From Heterobilharzia americana (Eukaryota; Platyhelminthes; Trematoda; Strigeidida; Schistosomatidae): DNA of 64,000 nt. The translations under genes and the position numbers were made by a program. The DNA lies in contig OX104128.1 of the NCBI GenBank assembly GCA_944470555.2, positions 3,596,001 through 3,660,000 of the forward strand, in the 5' to 3' direction. A model generated the notes under the pieces. The model was not told the DNA's origin, did no database searches, and saw only the letters and a program-made list of their open reading frames with translations. Shown one piece after another: positions 1 through 10,820 of the stretch (its first letter is position 1; every line of letters begins with the position of its first letter).

Positions 1-377
1 CTCGTCTGTTCCACCACCACCACCACCTGTAGTTGAAACGATGCTGCCAACGTGTGTAGGTGAAAGAGGCTACTTCCTTTAAGTTTCTCCCATTGATGGT
101 GATTATCGCTTGTTGGTGGTGATGGTGGTGGTGGTGGTGTTGTTGTTGGTTGGGTATCTTCATCACCTCTGTGTTCTCTACGTTCACTTGAATTCCCATC
201 TTCGCTGCCATTTCTCTCCTGTCAACTTGTTGGATTTTGCGTGTAGATCTCCGAGTTTTTGTAGCATTCGACATGTCATTGGCGAAATCCAAATGTTCGA
301 GGATCTTTTTCCCTGTCCAGCTAGTGTATCTCCCCCTTCTTGCTCCTCACTGTTTTTTGCATGATCCAATCCACCAA
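1..377 (-). mobile_element. RTE-type non-LTR retrotransposon fragment (RT middle region)
   Basis: The minus strand carries decayed RT sequence. The 184-369 reading frame includes a MDHA-K-SEE block and a DLHAKSNKLTGEKWQRR stretch, matching the part just after the F/YADD box in fuller copies at 20.4 and 52.5 kb. The left edge is cut by the window and the right edge ends near 377, where non-repeat sequence begins. Simple CAC/GTG-rich runs lie inside it, as in other copies. Confidence 0.8.
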
Positions 378-452
378 GTAAGTTAAGTCGATTTCAGTAG
401 AAACTCAGCGTTCTCACGGAACAACATACAAGCAGCAAAATGAATCACTTAC

Positions 453-560
453 GTTTGGATGAAGCTCAGCTGCGGCAGTGACTTCATTACTCTGATTAGT
501 CTTCGGAGCTGAGGAATAATCCGTTGTCTGTGCATTTAACGATTCTGTGGAATTTGATGG
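453..560 (-). CDS. Candidate internal exon of the minus-strand SH3-protein gene (linker)
   Basis: A 108-nt (36-codon) open segment on the minus strand, with an acceptor ending in AACAG at 561-562 and a consensus GTAAGT donor (read as ACTTAC at 447-452). It is phase 0 at both ends. The product is a polar Ser/Thr/Asn/Gln-rich linker (starts PSNSTESLNAQTT, ends AAAELHPN) with no domain. The composition resembles the low-complexity linkers in the 24909 and 28753 exons, and the same strand is used, so I place it as a downstream exon of that gene. At least one exon between it and 15351 is missing, because phases do not join directly. It could be a chance splice-like segment, but both sites are good. 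Confidence 0.55.
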
Positions 561-564
561 CTGT

Positions 565-1015
565 TTAATCGAATAAACAACATAAAACAAATATGATAAA
601 GTTTCTACTTAAAATATGATAGAGAAAAGTAAGAAATAAATGATAAAGTATACTGTGAGACAAGCTATCTCAAATAAGAATATTTTTGAATGAAGTTCAA
701 ATTAAAAGCAATGGTTGCTCAACAAACTGATCACAAGTAATTTCTTTTAACTAATATTTTGCTCGAGACTATTAGCTTCATTGATTGATGCTATATACTC
801 CTAGTTTTGCCTAGTGTTAACCTACTGTTTTTGCCCATGACTTTAAAATGACCTACATGGCTGTTTTCACACTGTTACCAGTTTCTGTCATCTTTGTTCT
901 CAAGGCTGAACTCATTGGTTATTAATTATTCTTACCTATATGTGGATTAAGCGCTATCAAGGTCATTTAGAAATGTATATATTCAGCATCTCTGTCAACT
1001 GTACTGACTGTTATT
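565..1015. other. Intron-like AT-rich DNA, nothing recognised
   Basis: AT-rich sequence between a candidate exon and a SINE pair. I see no open exon with paired splice sites and no recognisable repeat. Confidence 0.4.
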
Positions 1016-1019
1016 ATTA

Positions 1020-1330
1020 TTGCTTGTATTATATCATTGTTGACTGGACCGAACTGATCGGTCTCTATTGGCATATAAGCTCCTGTATCGATGCCTCGAT
1101 ATTACCTATGTTCTAATTATTGCAATGATGGATAGTAGCTAGCAGTAGAATCCAGGATGAGCATTGGCGTTTGAAACGATCGGTCCCGAGTCCGAATCCC
1201 GGTGGGAACAACACCACTCACTAGGAGCCAGGTACATCCAGCTGATGAGCCCTAAATAGGATAGAATGCACATCCTCGATTCCACTGCCAGCCGCTATCT
1301 ATCATTACTGTATCGACTGCTGTTAAGACA
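1020..1330. repeat. SINE-A (Sm-alpha-like) inverted pair with decayed hammerhead
   Basis: The left part (about 1020-1165) is a 3' half on the minus strand, recognised by the block around ACCGAACTGATCGGTCTC and the AGCAGTAGAATCCAGGATG region. The right part (about 1166-1330) is on the plus strand, with a B-box-like GAGTCCGAATCCC and then a hammerhead-like segment at 1239-1285. The core CTGATGA is kept, but the GAAA box reads AGAA, so the ribozyme is probably inactive. Confidence 0.75.
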
Positions 1331-1334
1331 GTAA

Positions 1335-1955
1335 AAAGATGTCTGTCAGCGGTCAGTCTTCTCGTGTCGATTGTATTGTTTTGATAGTGGTTAACGTTCT
1401 GATTTGCATTAGAGTCGATTTGTTTGCACGTTAGGTTTGTGTTGTTCGTACAGTGTTAGGTCTTAATGCTGGTCATAACAATCGAAATGAATCGCCTCAT
1501 TGTTGTGGTTGCATGAGTAATCAAAAACATTTGACTAGGTATTATGCCGAAATGTCGGTAGTTTACAAGCTTATTAAATATTCTTCTCTTCCAAAGTCCC
1601 CTAAAAGGTTCAACCAAGCCACTAAAAGGGAATGGAATGAAGGCATGTGGGTATAGCCAAAGCACCAGTGTTCTTGAATTACAACCTAGTGCTTTGTGTG
1701 CATTTTCAACCTTTTGTCTTTGCCTTGGTCTGTACAGAACTATGACTCTCCTGCAAATATTCTCTGCTGCATAGTTTCCTATCGTAATTCGATGTACTTT
1801 GTTACCTGACCAGGAATGATTCTGCAGCCTTTTACCGTTTCTAACATACACTCACGAATGTATAACTTAGCAAATGACTTAGTAGAAAATGAAATATTTC
1901 GCTACAACCAATTTTTGCTTCTTTTCATATAATTAAATGGGTGTTTTCTACGGTT
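1335..1955. other. Unassigned stretch; possible old PLE 3' remnant
   Basis: A 131-codon frame on the minus strand (1456-1851) looks like a chance opening. About 1700-1745 on the plus strand resembles the end of the PLE coding region at 6.79 kb (TTGTCTTTGCCTTGG against CTTTCTTTGCCTTGG), which suggests an old PLE relic. No confident gene. Confidence 0.3.
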
Positions 1956-1960
1956 TATAG

Positions 1961-2122
1961 AATGGCGACGGCTGTGAGATGGTAAAGCAACTATCCCATC
2001 AAGCTTTCCTAGATAAACTTAAAAGTTTACCTTTTGGAAAAACTTATAAAATTAGTATTTTTATGACGAATACCAGGCTAAAGGTTGTAAATCATGTTAT
2101 TCTTGATGACGAAGACCAAAAG
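1961..2122 (+). CDS. Candidate exon of the plus-strand host gene (unknown protein)
   Basis: A 162-nt (54-codon) exon, phase 0 at both ends, with acceptor TTTATAG at 1954-1960 and donor GTACAA at 2123. The frame stays open past the donor for several codons and then stops at TAA. The product begins NGDGCEMVKQLSHQAFLDK and ends VVNHVILDDEDQK: charged and amphipathic, protein-like rather than low-complexity, and unlike any repeat in the window. It might be an early exon, since an in-frame Met sits at codon 7. I do not recognise the protein. Joining to later plus-strand exons needs at least one more exon, because the next candidate (13478) needs a phase-1 partner. Confidence 0.6.
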
Positions 2123-2279
2123 GTACAAAAACATGGAGAATCAAAAAGGTAATTTTGACAGAATCGTTCATCCTTTGCTATACTTCTGCAACAACAGTTA
2201 AATAATGAATAGACAGCACAAGTTTGGTTATTTTCTAGAATTTCTTAGTTGTTGCTTTACAATATCCCATGTATCATTT

Positions 2280-2437
2280 TTATTATTATTATATTATTAG
2301 TCCCTTGGGTTCCTAGTGGAACATAGGGCTTCAGTAGCACGCCTCCAGTGACCTCTGTTCTCTGAGATCTTTTGAACCTGGCTCCACGACAGCCCAGAAG
2401 CTCTCATTTCCTGCTCGCACGACCTCCTCCATGTCAT
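2280..2437 (-). mobile_element. RTE 3'-end fragment
   Basis: Begins with a TTA/ATT-rich run (the element's 3' tail read in reverse), then the conserved AGTCCCTTGGGTTCCTAGTG end and the C-terminal RT codons. Cut off after about 160 bp. Confidence 0.9.
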
Positions 2438-2566
2438 GTATCATTGGGATATGCAATTAATGTATGCAGTCGGACAGCCATTAGATTGAGAATGCTCAGA
2501 ATTTCAGGAATGAGATACAATTGTAATAGCTTTCTACTTATTTTGACTGACTAAAAAATGCTTCGA

Positions 2567-3957
2567 GTTCAAAATTACTGCCGGAACAGGCTGGCTGTGT
2601 GGCTTCAGGAAAAACAAATCATATGCGGATCAAATTGCAACACTACGCTACGCATCATCATAGAACAGAGCATAGAATGGCAGTCATCTCTCTACCTCAA
2701 CTTCATCGATTTTGAAAATGCTTACGATAGCGTCGACCGAGAAGTAATTTGGTAGCTGCTTCAATACTATGGAGTACGACGAACCTTTATCAGCATCATT
2801 AAACAGCTAAATGCTACATACCAAGTGATTCACAATGGAAAGCTCAGTGATGCCTTTGCAGTGAAAACAGGAGACAGGAGTAAGACAAAGTTGAGACCTA
2901 TTACCACCAATGATCTTCAAGACTGTGGTCGACTTGACTGAACTGGATCATGCAACAGACAACTATGAAGGGCAAGAAGATGGGCATACGCTGACTCCAC
3001 CGATGAAACGACGCTAGAAGATCTGGATTGCGCAAATGATAATTTGTCTAATGTCTAATATCACACAAACTCGAAGATCTACTGGCGAAAACCAACAGGT
3101 TGGCAGAAGAGGTGGGGTGGTGCGAGGCGAGCCAGCGAAGGAAGATGGCACTTGCTTCAGGTGAAAGTAGGGAAGACAGAGGTGATGAAGATACCCAACG
3201 AACAACAACGACATCAGACACCATTCACCATCAACGGGAGAAACCTGAAGCAAATTGTCTCTTTCACTCATACGGACAAGGCATCATCGTCTTAACTACA
3301 GGCGGCGGCACAGGTACATATGGTGTCAAAGCAGCCAGGATCGGAAAGAAAACAACACAGGCCTTCCTGCATTCACTTGAAATAATCAGTGTGGAGATCT
3401 ACTCCACTCCACTCCACTCCACTCAGCATAAAGTGTGAACAACATCCGGATTCTCAACAATGATTCAGTCAAGTAAGTCAGTGCTTCTATATGATGGTTG
3501 AGAGACTTGGCGTGTCACGAAAGGCATTTCCAACAAACTACAGACATTGATCAACAGCTGCCACTCACGCCCACTCGATACTGAAGATCAGGTGATCAGA
3601 AAGAATAAATAACGTGGAACTGTGGCTGGCTGGCTGGTAACGAACCAACCAACAACCCATCACCTAACAAATATGCAGTGGAAGGAAGTGGAGACCGACT
3701 GAATTGGGTATCAGTCGAGAGGATCATTCGAGGAAACCACACACCAGGTCAGGCCTTCTGAAGGAAGCCAAAGGTGAAACGACTAGCTGGGCGTCTGAGG
3801 TGAGGGTAACATGGAGGAGACGGTGTGAGGAAGAAATCAGCGCTTGTGAGCAGTTGTGTAGCCAGATTGAAGCGACTACAGAGAAGAGAATGAGATGGTG
3901 ACTTGCTATTGAATCTCTATTTTCCACTTGGAACCCAAGAAACAAATAATAATATAA
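2567..3957 (+). mobile_element. RTE element fragment, RT region to 3' tail, heavily mutated
   Basis: Plus-strand copy from RT motif A (LNFIDFENAYDSVDREVIW around 2695-2755, then a stop) to the 3' end at about 3957, where AACCCAAGAAACAAATAATAATAT marks the tail. Stops and frameshifts break the frame throughout, so it cannot make RT. The C-terminal segment around 3700-3945 matches the conserved WRRRCEEE region of this family. Confidence 0.85.
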
Positions 3958-3959
3958 TT

Positions 3960-4770
3960 TATTTTGACTAAAACCACTTCCTGAGTGATTTTATTTCAGT
4001 TTCCTTATTAGATTTATATACTCTTCTCTACTAGATTAGGTTTTGTCCAGATTCACCTCATTTCCTGTGGTCAAATATCAGAATTGACTGACGTCTTCTA
4101 AAGCCCTTGCAAGTTTCAACTAAGTCCTCATGGGGTTATAGGTACATACTACTTTTAGGCCAACCAATCACCGCAATTCAAAGGTCAAAACATTTCAAGG
4201 TTAACACTCAAAGTCCATGTATTCACATAAATAATGATGTCAAAATGAAAAATGAGTTATGACATTGTTATTAGAATGATACACCTTGATATAATTGTGG
4301 GTTGTGACCATTTTATGATAGTAGTGAGGTAAGTAGATATTTTTGATAAGGACGTAGTTAAAATAAAAGTTTATAAGTTTATGTGAAATAATATGAAGTG
4401 TCTCACAACTTTTAACAGATAATGAATACATGAAAAGCAAGTAATCTGTGAGCTTAATGTGGTCTTTCAGTACTCTTGAATCAAAGTAGACAAATACTTT
4501 ACATGTGTAGAATCGACGTCATCTATCTTCTATGGGATTGACAATGTTTCAGCTGAAATATTCTATTCAATTGGCATAAACTTCCAGACCTTGTTGGAGG
4601 TTACATTACGCATTTACACAGGAACATGTAAACATATTTCAATGTAGAAATGTGTCTTCTGTGAAACTGAATGATAAAATTTAAACTAAAGTACTTCGAA
4701 AAAAATGAGGCCATCTAGCAAATCGTTGTTAGCACATCGTCAAATTTTTCAACAAACTTTTTCTATTGCA
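3960..4770. other. AT-rich non-coding DNA, nothing recognised
   Basis: About 800 bp between two opposed RTE copies. No exon with paired splice sites and no known repeat seen. Confidence 0.4.
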
Positions 4771-4776
4771 TTGTTT

Positions 4777-5440
4777 ATTATTATTATTATTATTATCATT
4801 ATTAGTCCCTTGGGTTCCTAATGGAACATAGGGATTCAGTAGCACGTCTCCAGTGAACTCTGTTCTCTGAGATCTTTTGAACCTGGTTCCACGACAGCCC
4901 ACAAGCTCTCATTTTCTCCTCACACGACCTCCTCCATGTCACCCTCGTCTCGGACCTTCAACTCGTCGCTTCCCATGGGGGTTCCACTGGAGTAACTGGC
5001 CTGACGCGTGATGTCCCCAGTCGGCCTTCTCAGTGTATGCCCAACACAATCCACCTCCATTTCCTCCTGCATATTTGTTGCATGATAGGTTCTTGGTTGT
5101 TTCGTTCCCAGAGCTCCTTGTTGCTTATTCTTTCTGGCAATCCATCTGAGATCTTCAGTAGCGAGCCAGCGTAGGTGGCAGTTGTTGATGAATTTCTGTA
5201 GTTTATTGAAAATCCCTTTCGTGACACGCCAAGTCTCTGAACCATATAGAAGCACTGACTTGACTGAGGTTGGTGTTGAAAATCCGTATCTTGTTCCACA
5301 TGCTGAGTGGAGTGCAGAAAATCTCAGGCTAATGAACGCTTGTCTTGCTGTGTTTCCGATTCTGACTTTGACATCCTCGTCTGTGCCTGTGTCGCCTGTA
5401 GTTGAAACAGTGCTTCCAAAATAGGTGAAGGAGGTTACTA
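4777..5440 (-). mobile_element. RTE fragment, 3' part, long readable frame
   Basis: Reverse-oriented copy opening with (TTA)n and TTAGTCCCTTGGGTTCC. The 4920-5468 frame encodes the C-terminal RT region (SFTYFGSTVSTTGDTGTDED, KSVLLYGSETWRVTKG, then CVGHTLRRPTGDITRQ). One frame is open for about 180 codons, so this copy is younger than most. It is truncated on the 5' side of the element near 5440. Confidence 0.9.
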
Positions 5441-5489
5441 TTGCATTGGTATTGAAACCTAATTCCAAGAAAGAACTTTTCGGTTAAAA

Positions 5490-5815
5490 TTTATCATGGA
5501 CTGACATTAGTTACTGAGGACATGGGGAAACCTGGGAGCACTGGACAGCGGTTCATATTTCCTGCAGCTTTCAGTTCACTATATAGTGTGACCTATATCC
5601 AATGTCGTCGCTGAGTAACTGTCCTCATGTTCAACTTGGTTGACTCCACTGGTCACGGCTTCTCATTGGAACTTCGGGAATCACCTCTCGAAGCTAGTCA
5701 CCTGGCGGGATCATGGGTGCTCACTGCTGAGGAGTTCCATACTTGGACGAAGCGGCTATACATTGCTTCCATGTTCTTAGTGTTCTTCCGTCAGGTGTCA
5801 GTCCATGATGAATTC
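5490..5815. repeat. SINE-B inverted pair
   Basis: Left part (to about 5640) is minus-oriented (CCTGGGAGCACTGGACAGC); right part (about 5640-5815) is plus-oriented and includes CACTGCTGAGGAG followed by GGACGAAG. The hammerhead core CTGAGGA is present, but the GAAA box reads GAAG and the cleavage side has diverged, so it is probably inactive. Its tail around TCAGTCCATGATGAA runs straight into the PLE at about 5815. Confidence 0.7.
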
Positions 5816-6827
5816 CAACCTAGCAAAATTAGAAAATGGCCCTCTGGAAAGCATCATAAGCGGGTTAGAATTTTATTGCCGTTATGTAGATGATACATTC
5901 TTGATTGTGAATAATGAGGACGATGCAAGGATCATACTGGATGAATTCAATGGCGTCCATCCAGCAATAACCTTCACTATTGAAACAGAAAATGACGGCA
6001 GCATCACCTTCTTAGATGTCCGATTGACAAGGAAGGTGGATGGAACTATAAAAAGAAGTGTGTATCGGAAACCAACGTCAACAGGTCAATACACCCACTT
6101 CTTGAGTTTCGTCCCCTTGCAATATAAACGAAATCTCGTTAAATGTTTGGTCCATCGGGCGAGACTCATCTGTTCAGATGATAGTTTTGACGAAGAGCTT
6201 CAAATTATCCACGATCTACTCAGTAGTAATGGATATCCAGAAACGTTCCTGGCTAAAAATATGAACACATCCAATATGAAAACCAGAATGCCTACAGTCT
6301 CCAAGAAACCATTGTTTCTAAGACTACAATTTCGAGGTGACATCATCAGCGAAATTGTGACACAACGCTTAAGAAATGCCATAAGAAGATCATTTAATGC
6401 CGCCAAGTTATGTTGTGTTTTCTACAGCCGGCCGATGATGACCACACGAACTAAAGACAGACTCCCTGACTTCTCCTCTTCTATGTGCATTTACCAGTTC
6501 AACTGCTCCTGTGGAGCTAGTTACATTGGACGTACAGTTAGGCAAGTCCGTCGTCGAATCGCCGAGCATCATCCTTCATGGCTAAGTAAGGGGGAAACCA
6601 GACTGACACGAAGCTCAATACTCTCTCATCTGATTGACACCGGCCACCGAGTTAACATTCATAATGCCTTTAAAGTTATTTATCACATTCCTTCTCACCT
6701 CACCCATCCTCTACGAGTCCGTCTTTTACATACAGCAGAAGCCATAGGAATCCACCTACACAAGCCAAGTCTGTGTGTTCAGAAGAGATTCGTACAGCCT
6801 CTTTCTTTGCCTTGGCCATCTGTATAG
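5805..6827 (+). CDS. Penelope-like element: partial RT plus GIY-YIG endonuclease
   Basis: A 340-codon open frame, 5'-truncated. Residues about 10-45 hold the RT catalytic box (YCRYVDDTFLIV), followed by FLDVRLTRKVDG and YRKPTSTGQYTHF, both typical of Penelope RT. Residues about 225-300 form the GIY-YIG domain: Cys-x-Cys-Gly, then ASYIGRTVRQVRRRIAEHH (YIG with Arg), with a C-terminal Glu in the HTAEAIGI segment. Known family role: RT copies the element RNA and the GIY-YIG nuclease cuts the target. The N-terminal RT fingers are missing and the first Met lies in SINE-B tail sequence, so no full protein is made here. It is one of the least decayed retroelement frames in the window. Confidence 0.92.
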   Translation: MMNSNLAKLENGPLESIISGLEFYCRYVDDTFLIVNNEDDARIILDEFNGVHPAITFTIETENDGSITFLDVRLTRKVDGTIKRSVYRKPTSTGQYTHFLSFVPLQYKRNLVKCLVHRARLICSDDSFDEELQIIHDLLSSNGYPETFLAKNMNTSNMKTRMPTVSKKPLFLRLQFRGDIISEIVTQRLRNAIRRSFNAAKLCCVFYSRPMMTTRTKDRLPDFSSSMCIYQFNCSCGASYIGRTVRQVRRRIAEHHPSWLSKGETRLTRSSILSHLIDTGHRVNIHNAFKVIYHIPSHLTHPLRVRLLHTAEAIGIHLHKPSLCVQKRFVQPLSLPWPSV

Positions 6828-6898
6828 CTCATTTATTACAACAAGACTCTTCATTTCATCCACCACACAATTCACTATAACTAGTATTTCAATAGCTC

Positions 6899-6961
<63 letters not shown>
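6899..6961. repeat. (ATT)n microsatellite at the PLE 3' end
   Basis: About 21 uninterrupted ATT units directly after the PLE coding end and a short UTR. Probably grown from the element's tail. Confidence 0.95.
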
Positions 6962-6969
6962 AGACTTAA

Positions 6970-8405
6970 TCATCTTTCTCTCCCCCTACTGTCTCTAATT
7001 ACCGTCAACAATTTACCATTTTACGTAACAGTTCATTTTTGCTCTTTAGTTATCATTATATAAAATATCAATTATGTAAGAACCTGTTCGCAAAATCTTT
7101 CTACGATAATTAATCTTTGCTTTAGCTAACTGTCTTAATTACCTGACCAATTATCACCTTCTTGAAACTTTGAGATTGATAACCTTTCACTGAACAACTC
7201 TCACCACTAGATTGGTATGTAATTTTACGTTTGAAAATGCTATATTAGTGTAGAGCCATTGATGAGGAACTAATTGAAAAGAAATATTTCTTCGTTCACA
7301 TTGTTTGTTTTACTAAATGTCTAAATGGGAATTTTTGCATTACTAGAAGGAATAAATGAACGCACACAAATCTCCTGATAGAAGAGACTTTTCGTCCTTG
7401 TGGTACTTCACTATCACCATACTCAGGTTTCACAGTGTTCCTCATATTAAAAAATTTATTTTGCACTTTGCTAAGATGAAAAGGCTAATTTGTATGAAGA
7501 TCTAGCGTGTTCTGTTATACACGTTGTAACAGGAATTCCCTCAAGCTTCAGCATCTAGTTTTCAAAGACATATCAATGGCGATAGACATGAAAATCTTCT
7601 AATTAAACCTCATCATATAAAAGTTACATCTTTAACTTAGTGAAATTTTATCGGCTCCATCACTGACTTAGCACTATTCACCTTATTTTACTGGTGTCAG
7701 AATGAATTATCTTTATTCAGATTGATTTTTGATTCAAACTTTCTTTCTGGGATTAAATAAAATGTCCAAAAATACAGAGTCCATGATGCAAGATTAAATG
7801 CAAACACTTAACTTGATTAGCCTGCTCAAGTAACTAGACAGAATTTGACTCACTGAATTGAATCAAGTTAGGTTTTTCATTGATGACCTAAAGCAAACCA
7901 GCCGTCTCGTTTTATTGTTCTGTCAGGCATTTTTGACTGGTGTCGGTGATCTACATTCAATCACACTGATCGCTAGCATATTTTAAACAGTTACAGCCTC
8001 CTTTCTGTGTGGATTATTTCGTACTATAGACTATAGATTATAGACATTCATTCTAAATCTCTTGATAACTAATGAATATGTCGAGATGATATTTACAGCT
8101 TAAAGTAATGGCGGTCACAACAAAATTACAATCATTGCTGATTGGGAATTCATAGACTAAGCTATGAAGCCCAATTCTGTTTCAGTAATCTACAGTTCTC
8201 CTTGGTTATGATGTACATTCCAAGCCTCTCTACCCCTCAAACTAAATCATCTTGTTCCAATAGGAAAATGAAAGGGATTTGAGACGGGATAGCCAACAAA
8301 TGGTTGATAACTAGTCTTCGCTTCTTGTTAACAAACTGTGTACAACCTTCCAAGTCCAAATGAATGCATGTATCTATCTATTACTGTCATTTAGTGTTAC
8401 TGCTT
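6970..8405. other. Mostly unassigned AT-rich DNA with a SINE-D fragment
   Basis: Around 7145-7310 a minus-oriented fragment matches the body of the SINE-D copy at 9.2 kb (TAGAGCCATTGATGAGGAA against the reverse of CCTCATCGATTGCTCTA). The rest, to 8405, shows no gene or repeat that I can identify. Confidence 0.45.
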
Positions 8406-8414
8406 ACACAACGT

Positions 8415-8460
8415 CGTCGTTGATGGGACCGAATTGATCGGTCTCTATTGGAATACAGAG
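8415..8460 (-). repeat. SINE-A 3'-tail scrap
   Basis: A GGACCGAATTGATCGGTCTC-type block in minus orientation, followed at once by its partial reverse copy (AGAGACCGATCAAATCGATG). Remnant of an inverted SINE-A pair. Confidence 0.6.
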
Positions 8461-8514
8461 ACCGATCAAATCGATGGAATCAACGAAGTTATAATGCAAG
8501 CATTAATACTAAAA

Positions 8515-8745
8515 CTATACCCATCGCATAAGAAGTGGCTGTTGTAGCTCGGTAGTCTCGTGGTTAGCGCTCTGTTATTTGAAGCACTTGGTGTCGAGTT
8601 CGAATCCCAGTGGGAACAACAAAGTTCACTGGAAGGCAGGTGCATCCAGCTGACGAGTCCCAAATAGGACGAAATGCACATCCTGGATTCCACTGCTAGT
8701 CACTATCCATTATCATTACCGTCACTGCTGATCAGGATGTTGCAA
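8515..8745 (+). repeat. SINE-A (Sm-alpha-like) full body
   Basis: tRNA-derived head with A-box-like TAGCTCGGTAGTCTCGTGG and B-box GAGTTCGAATCCC, then the family body and hammerhead. Pol III transcription is expected for this class (established for tRNA SINEs). It is the best-preserved SINE-A in the window. Confidence 0.88.
8644..8688 (+). ncRNA. Hammerhead ribozyme, intact core, in SINE-A
   Basis: Helix I pairs ATCCAG (8644-8649) with CTGGAT (8683-8688). Core CTGACGA at 8650-8656, stem II GTCC/GGAC with a short loop, GAAA at 8671-8674, and cleavage triplet ATC at 8680-8682. Stem III is very short, as in published schistosome Sm-alpha ribozymes. All core residues match consensus, so self-cleavage is plausible; it is the only SINE-A copy here for which that is true. 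Confidence 0.85.
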
Positions 8746-8848
8746 AAATGTTCTAAGATGTCACAGGTAGAGTACATTTGTCATTTGACAAGGTAATTGT
8801 ATCGTTTACATTTATCGATAGGAAGAATTTGATACAGTTATTTACAGC

Positions 8849-8905
8849 TTATCTGAAGAAAAGTGAAACAACGGTTAACGGTAGTATCAAGAATGAAAGG
8901 CTATA
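8849..8905 (+). other. Possible small plus-strand exon
   Basis: After a CGATAG acceptor-like site the frame reads KNLIQLFTAYLKKSETTVN up to an ACG|GTAGTA donor, leaving phase 1, which would join the 13478 exon. The incoming phase does not join 1961-2122. Weak polypyrimidine tract. Listed only as a candidate. Confidence 0.22.
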
Positions 8906-9199
8906 CTTCATAGACGTTTCTTTTTGTTTTAAGTTTTTTCGCCATTCTGATTTTAGTCTAACAAATACTATTATGAAAGTGAATTTATAAACTAAAGGGG
9001 AAAACCCATGGAATAGTATCAATGAAGTCTCAACGTAAACTAAATTCACGATTTGTAGTTCCTAAACACTGTAGAACAGAAGTTCCAGCATAAAGCTTAA
9101 ATCACCAAACCTCTGTAGAAGCTTTCGTCAAATAACTAAAGAGTAAAGTTAAAGTTTTAAGGCGACTGACATATAATACAGATGTTTTCAGTAGTCCAG

Positions 9200-9415
9200 T
9201 CTCACAGCTCAGTTGATAAAGTACTAAGCGGGAAATCCGGTGGTTGCTGGTTCAAATTCTGCTGCAGTTCATATTCTCATTTCACCTTCAATCGTTACCC
9301 TGTATTAATGTAAAGAGGGAAATGTTTCTTTTCAATTACCTCCTCATCGATTGCTCTACACTAATATACAGCATTCCCAAAATATAAAATTATGTACAAG
9401 TCTAGTGAGGGTAGT
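9200..9415 (+). repeat. SINE-D, tRNA-like
   Basis: A-box-like CAGCTCAGTTGATAAAGTA and B-box-like GCTGGTTCAAATTCTGC spaced as in a tRNA, followed by an unrelated AT-rich body. A matching body fragment lies at about 7145-7310. The intervening loop is wrong for a functional tRNA. Confidence 0.6.
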
Positions 9416-9429
9416 TGTTTAATAGTAGA

Positions 9430-9960
9430 TTACTAATCTCAGAGTGTCAAGGTTTTCGTATCAGAGAGTACCAGACAGTACCTAAATCTTCCAAGAAATC
9501 ATCATTCCCAAGACTACAGTTTCAGGATGACGTAATCTACGAAACTGTGATACAGCACTCAAAGAACACCATAAAGAGATTAGACAATGCACCAATGTTA
9601 TGTATTCTACAGATAGCTAATGAAAACTTCGCTATTCAAAAACAGACTATTGAACTTCTCCTTGTCTATGTCAATTTATCATTTCATACGTCATGATTAA
9701 GTAAAGAGTAAACAAGACCGATACAAAGCACAGTACTCTCTCATCTAGTTGACACTAGTCACCAAATTAATATTCACAATGCAATGCAACGCATAAGTTA
9801 TTCCTTCTAATCTCAATGATACTCTACAAGTTTGTCTTTTGCCTAGTGTAGAAATCATTGGAATCCACCTGAATGAACTGAGTCTGTGTTCAAAGAAAAT
9901 TCTTACAGACTCTTCCTTTGTCTTGACTATCTGTATAACTTATCTATGAAAACATCACCT
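9430..9960 (+). mobile_element. Decayed PLE copy (GIY-YIG side)
   Basis: Parallel to 6270-6835 of the better PLE: SKKSSFPRLQFQDDVIYETV aligns with KKPLFLRLQFRGDIISEIV, and the end has TTTGTCTTGACTATCTGTATAAC. Many stops and indels; the GIY-YIG core itself is mostly lost. Confidence 0.8.
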
Positions 9961-10313
9961 TTCCCTTCGCTATATTCAGATAGTTTGAACAATTATATCG
10001 TGTTAGCTTTGTTCGTCCGGGTACACTGGTGATGAGCTCAACGTAAAGAGAGTGAATTGGCCGTCCAGAGTTTCGATCACTCTGATCTACTTGCCGATCA
10101 GCCTGGATGTCTTATAATTATTCAAGTTTTAAGATTGTATATTTTGTTGGCTAAGTTTCCGTTATCTAGGAGCTATTCAAGATGGACAGATTAGTTTTTG
10201 ATGAGCTATTGTTTTCCAAAATTGAACCACATAAAGCTTATTTCGTAAGTAGACATAAAATATACAACTAGTAAGACATCAGAAAATTATTAGAAGTATA
10301 TCGTATTGTTTCT

Positions 10314-10820
10314 GCACTCAGCATGTGGAATAAGATCCGGATTTTTAACACCAATGTCAAGTCAGTGCTGTTGTGTTGTTCAGAAACTTGGCGCGTCAAC
10401 AGAAGCACTTCCATCAAACTACAGACATTCATCAATAGCTGCCTATGCTGGCTGGATATAGAAAATCAGATGGCCAGAATAATTAGAATAAGCAAGAAGG
10501 AACTCTGGCCGGCTGGCTGAGAACGAACCAACCAAGAACCTACCACTCAACAAATATTCAGTGGAAGGAAGTGGAGATGGATTGGGCATCCACTAAGAAG
10601 ACCATTCGAGGATATCACGCATCAGGTCAGACCGTCGAGTGGGACCCAGATGGGGAACGACGAGTTGGGCGTCCGAAGGTGACATGGAGGAGAAATGAAA
10701 GCTTGTGGGAAGTCGCGGTGCCATGTTCAAAAGTCTGCAGAGCACAGGGTGCAACGGCGACGTGCTACTGAAGCCGTATGTTTCACTAGGAACCCAAGGG
10801 AAAAACAATAAATATATTAA
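10314..10820 (+). mobile_element. RTE fragment, C-terminal RT to 3' tail
   Basis: Starts in the MWNKIRIFNTNVKSVLL region and ends at AGGAACCCAAGGGAAAAACAATAAATA. Frames 10323-10520 and 10571-10771 are pieces of the same C-terminus, split by a frameshift near the ELWPAG/NEPTK position. Confidence 0.85.

Noticed and set aside
1456..1851. 131-codon minus-strand frame as a gene
   Set aside because: No splice or family support, composition not protein-like, and part of the area resembles a PLE remnant.
8530..8620. tRNA gene (also similar tRNA-like heads at 9.2, 24.3, 25.9, 28.4, 45.6 and 63.3 kb)
   Set aside because: A- and B-box-like blocks occur but arms do not fold into a cloverleaf, and each is joined to a repeated SINE body.
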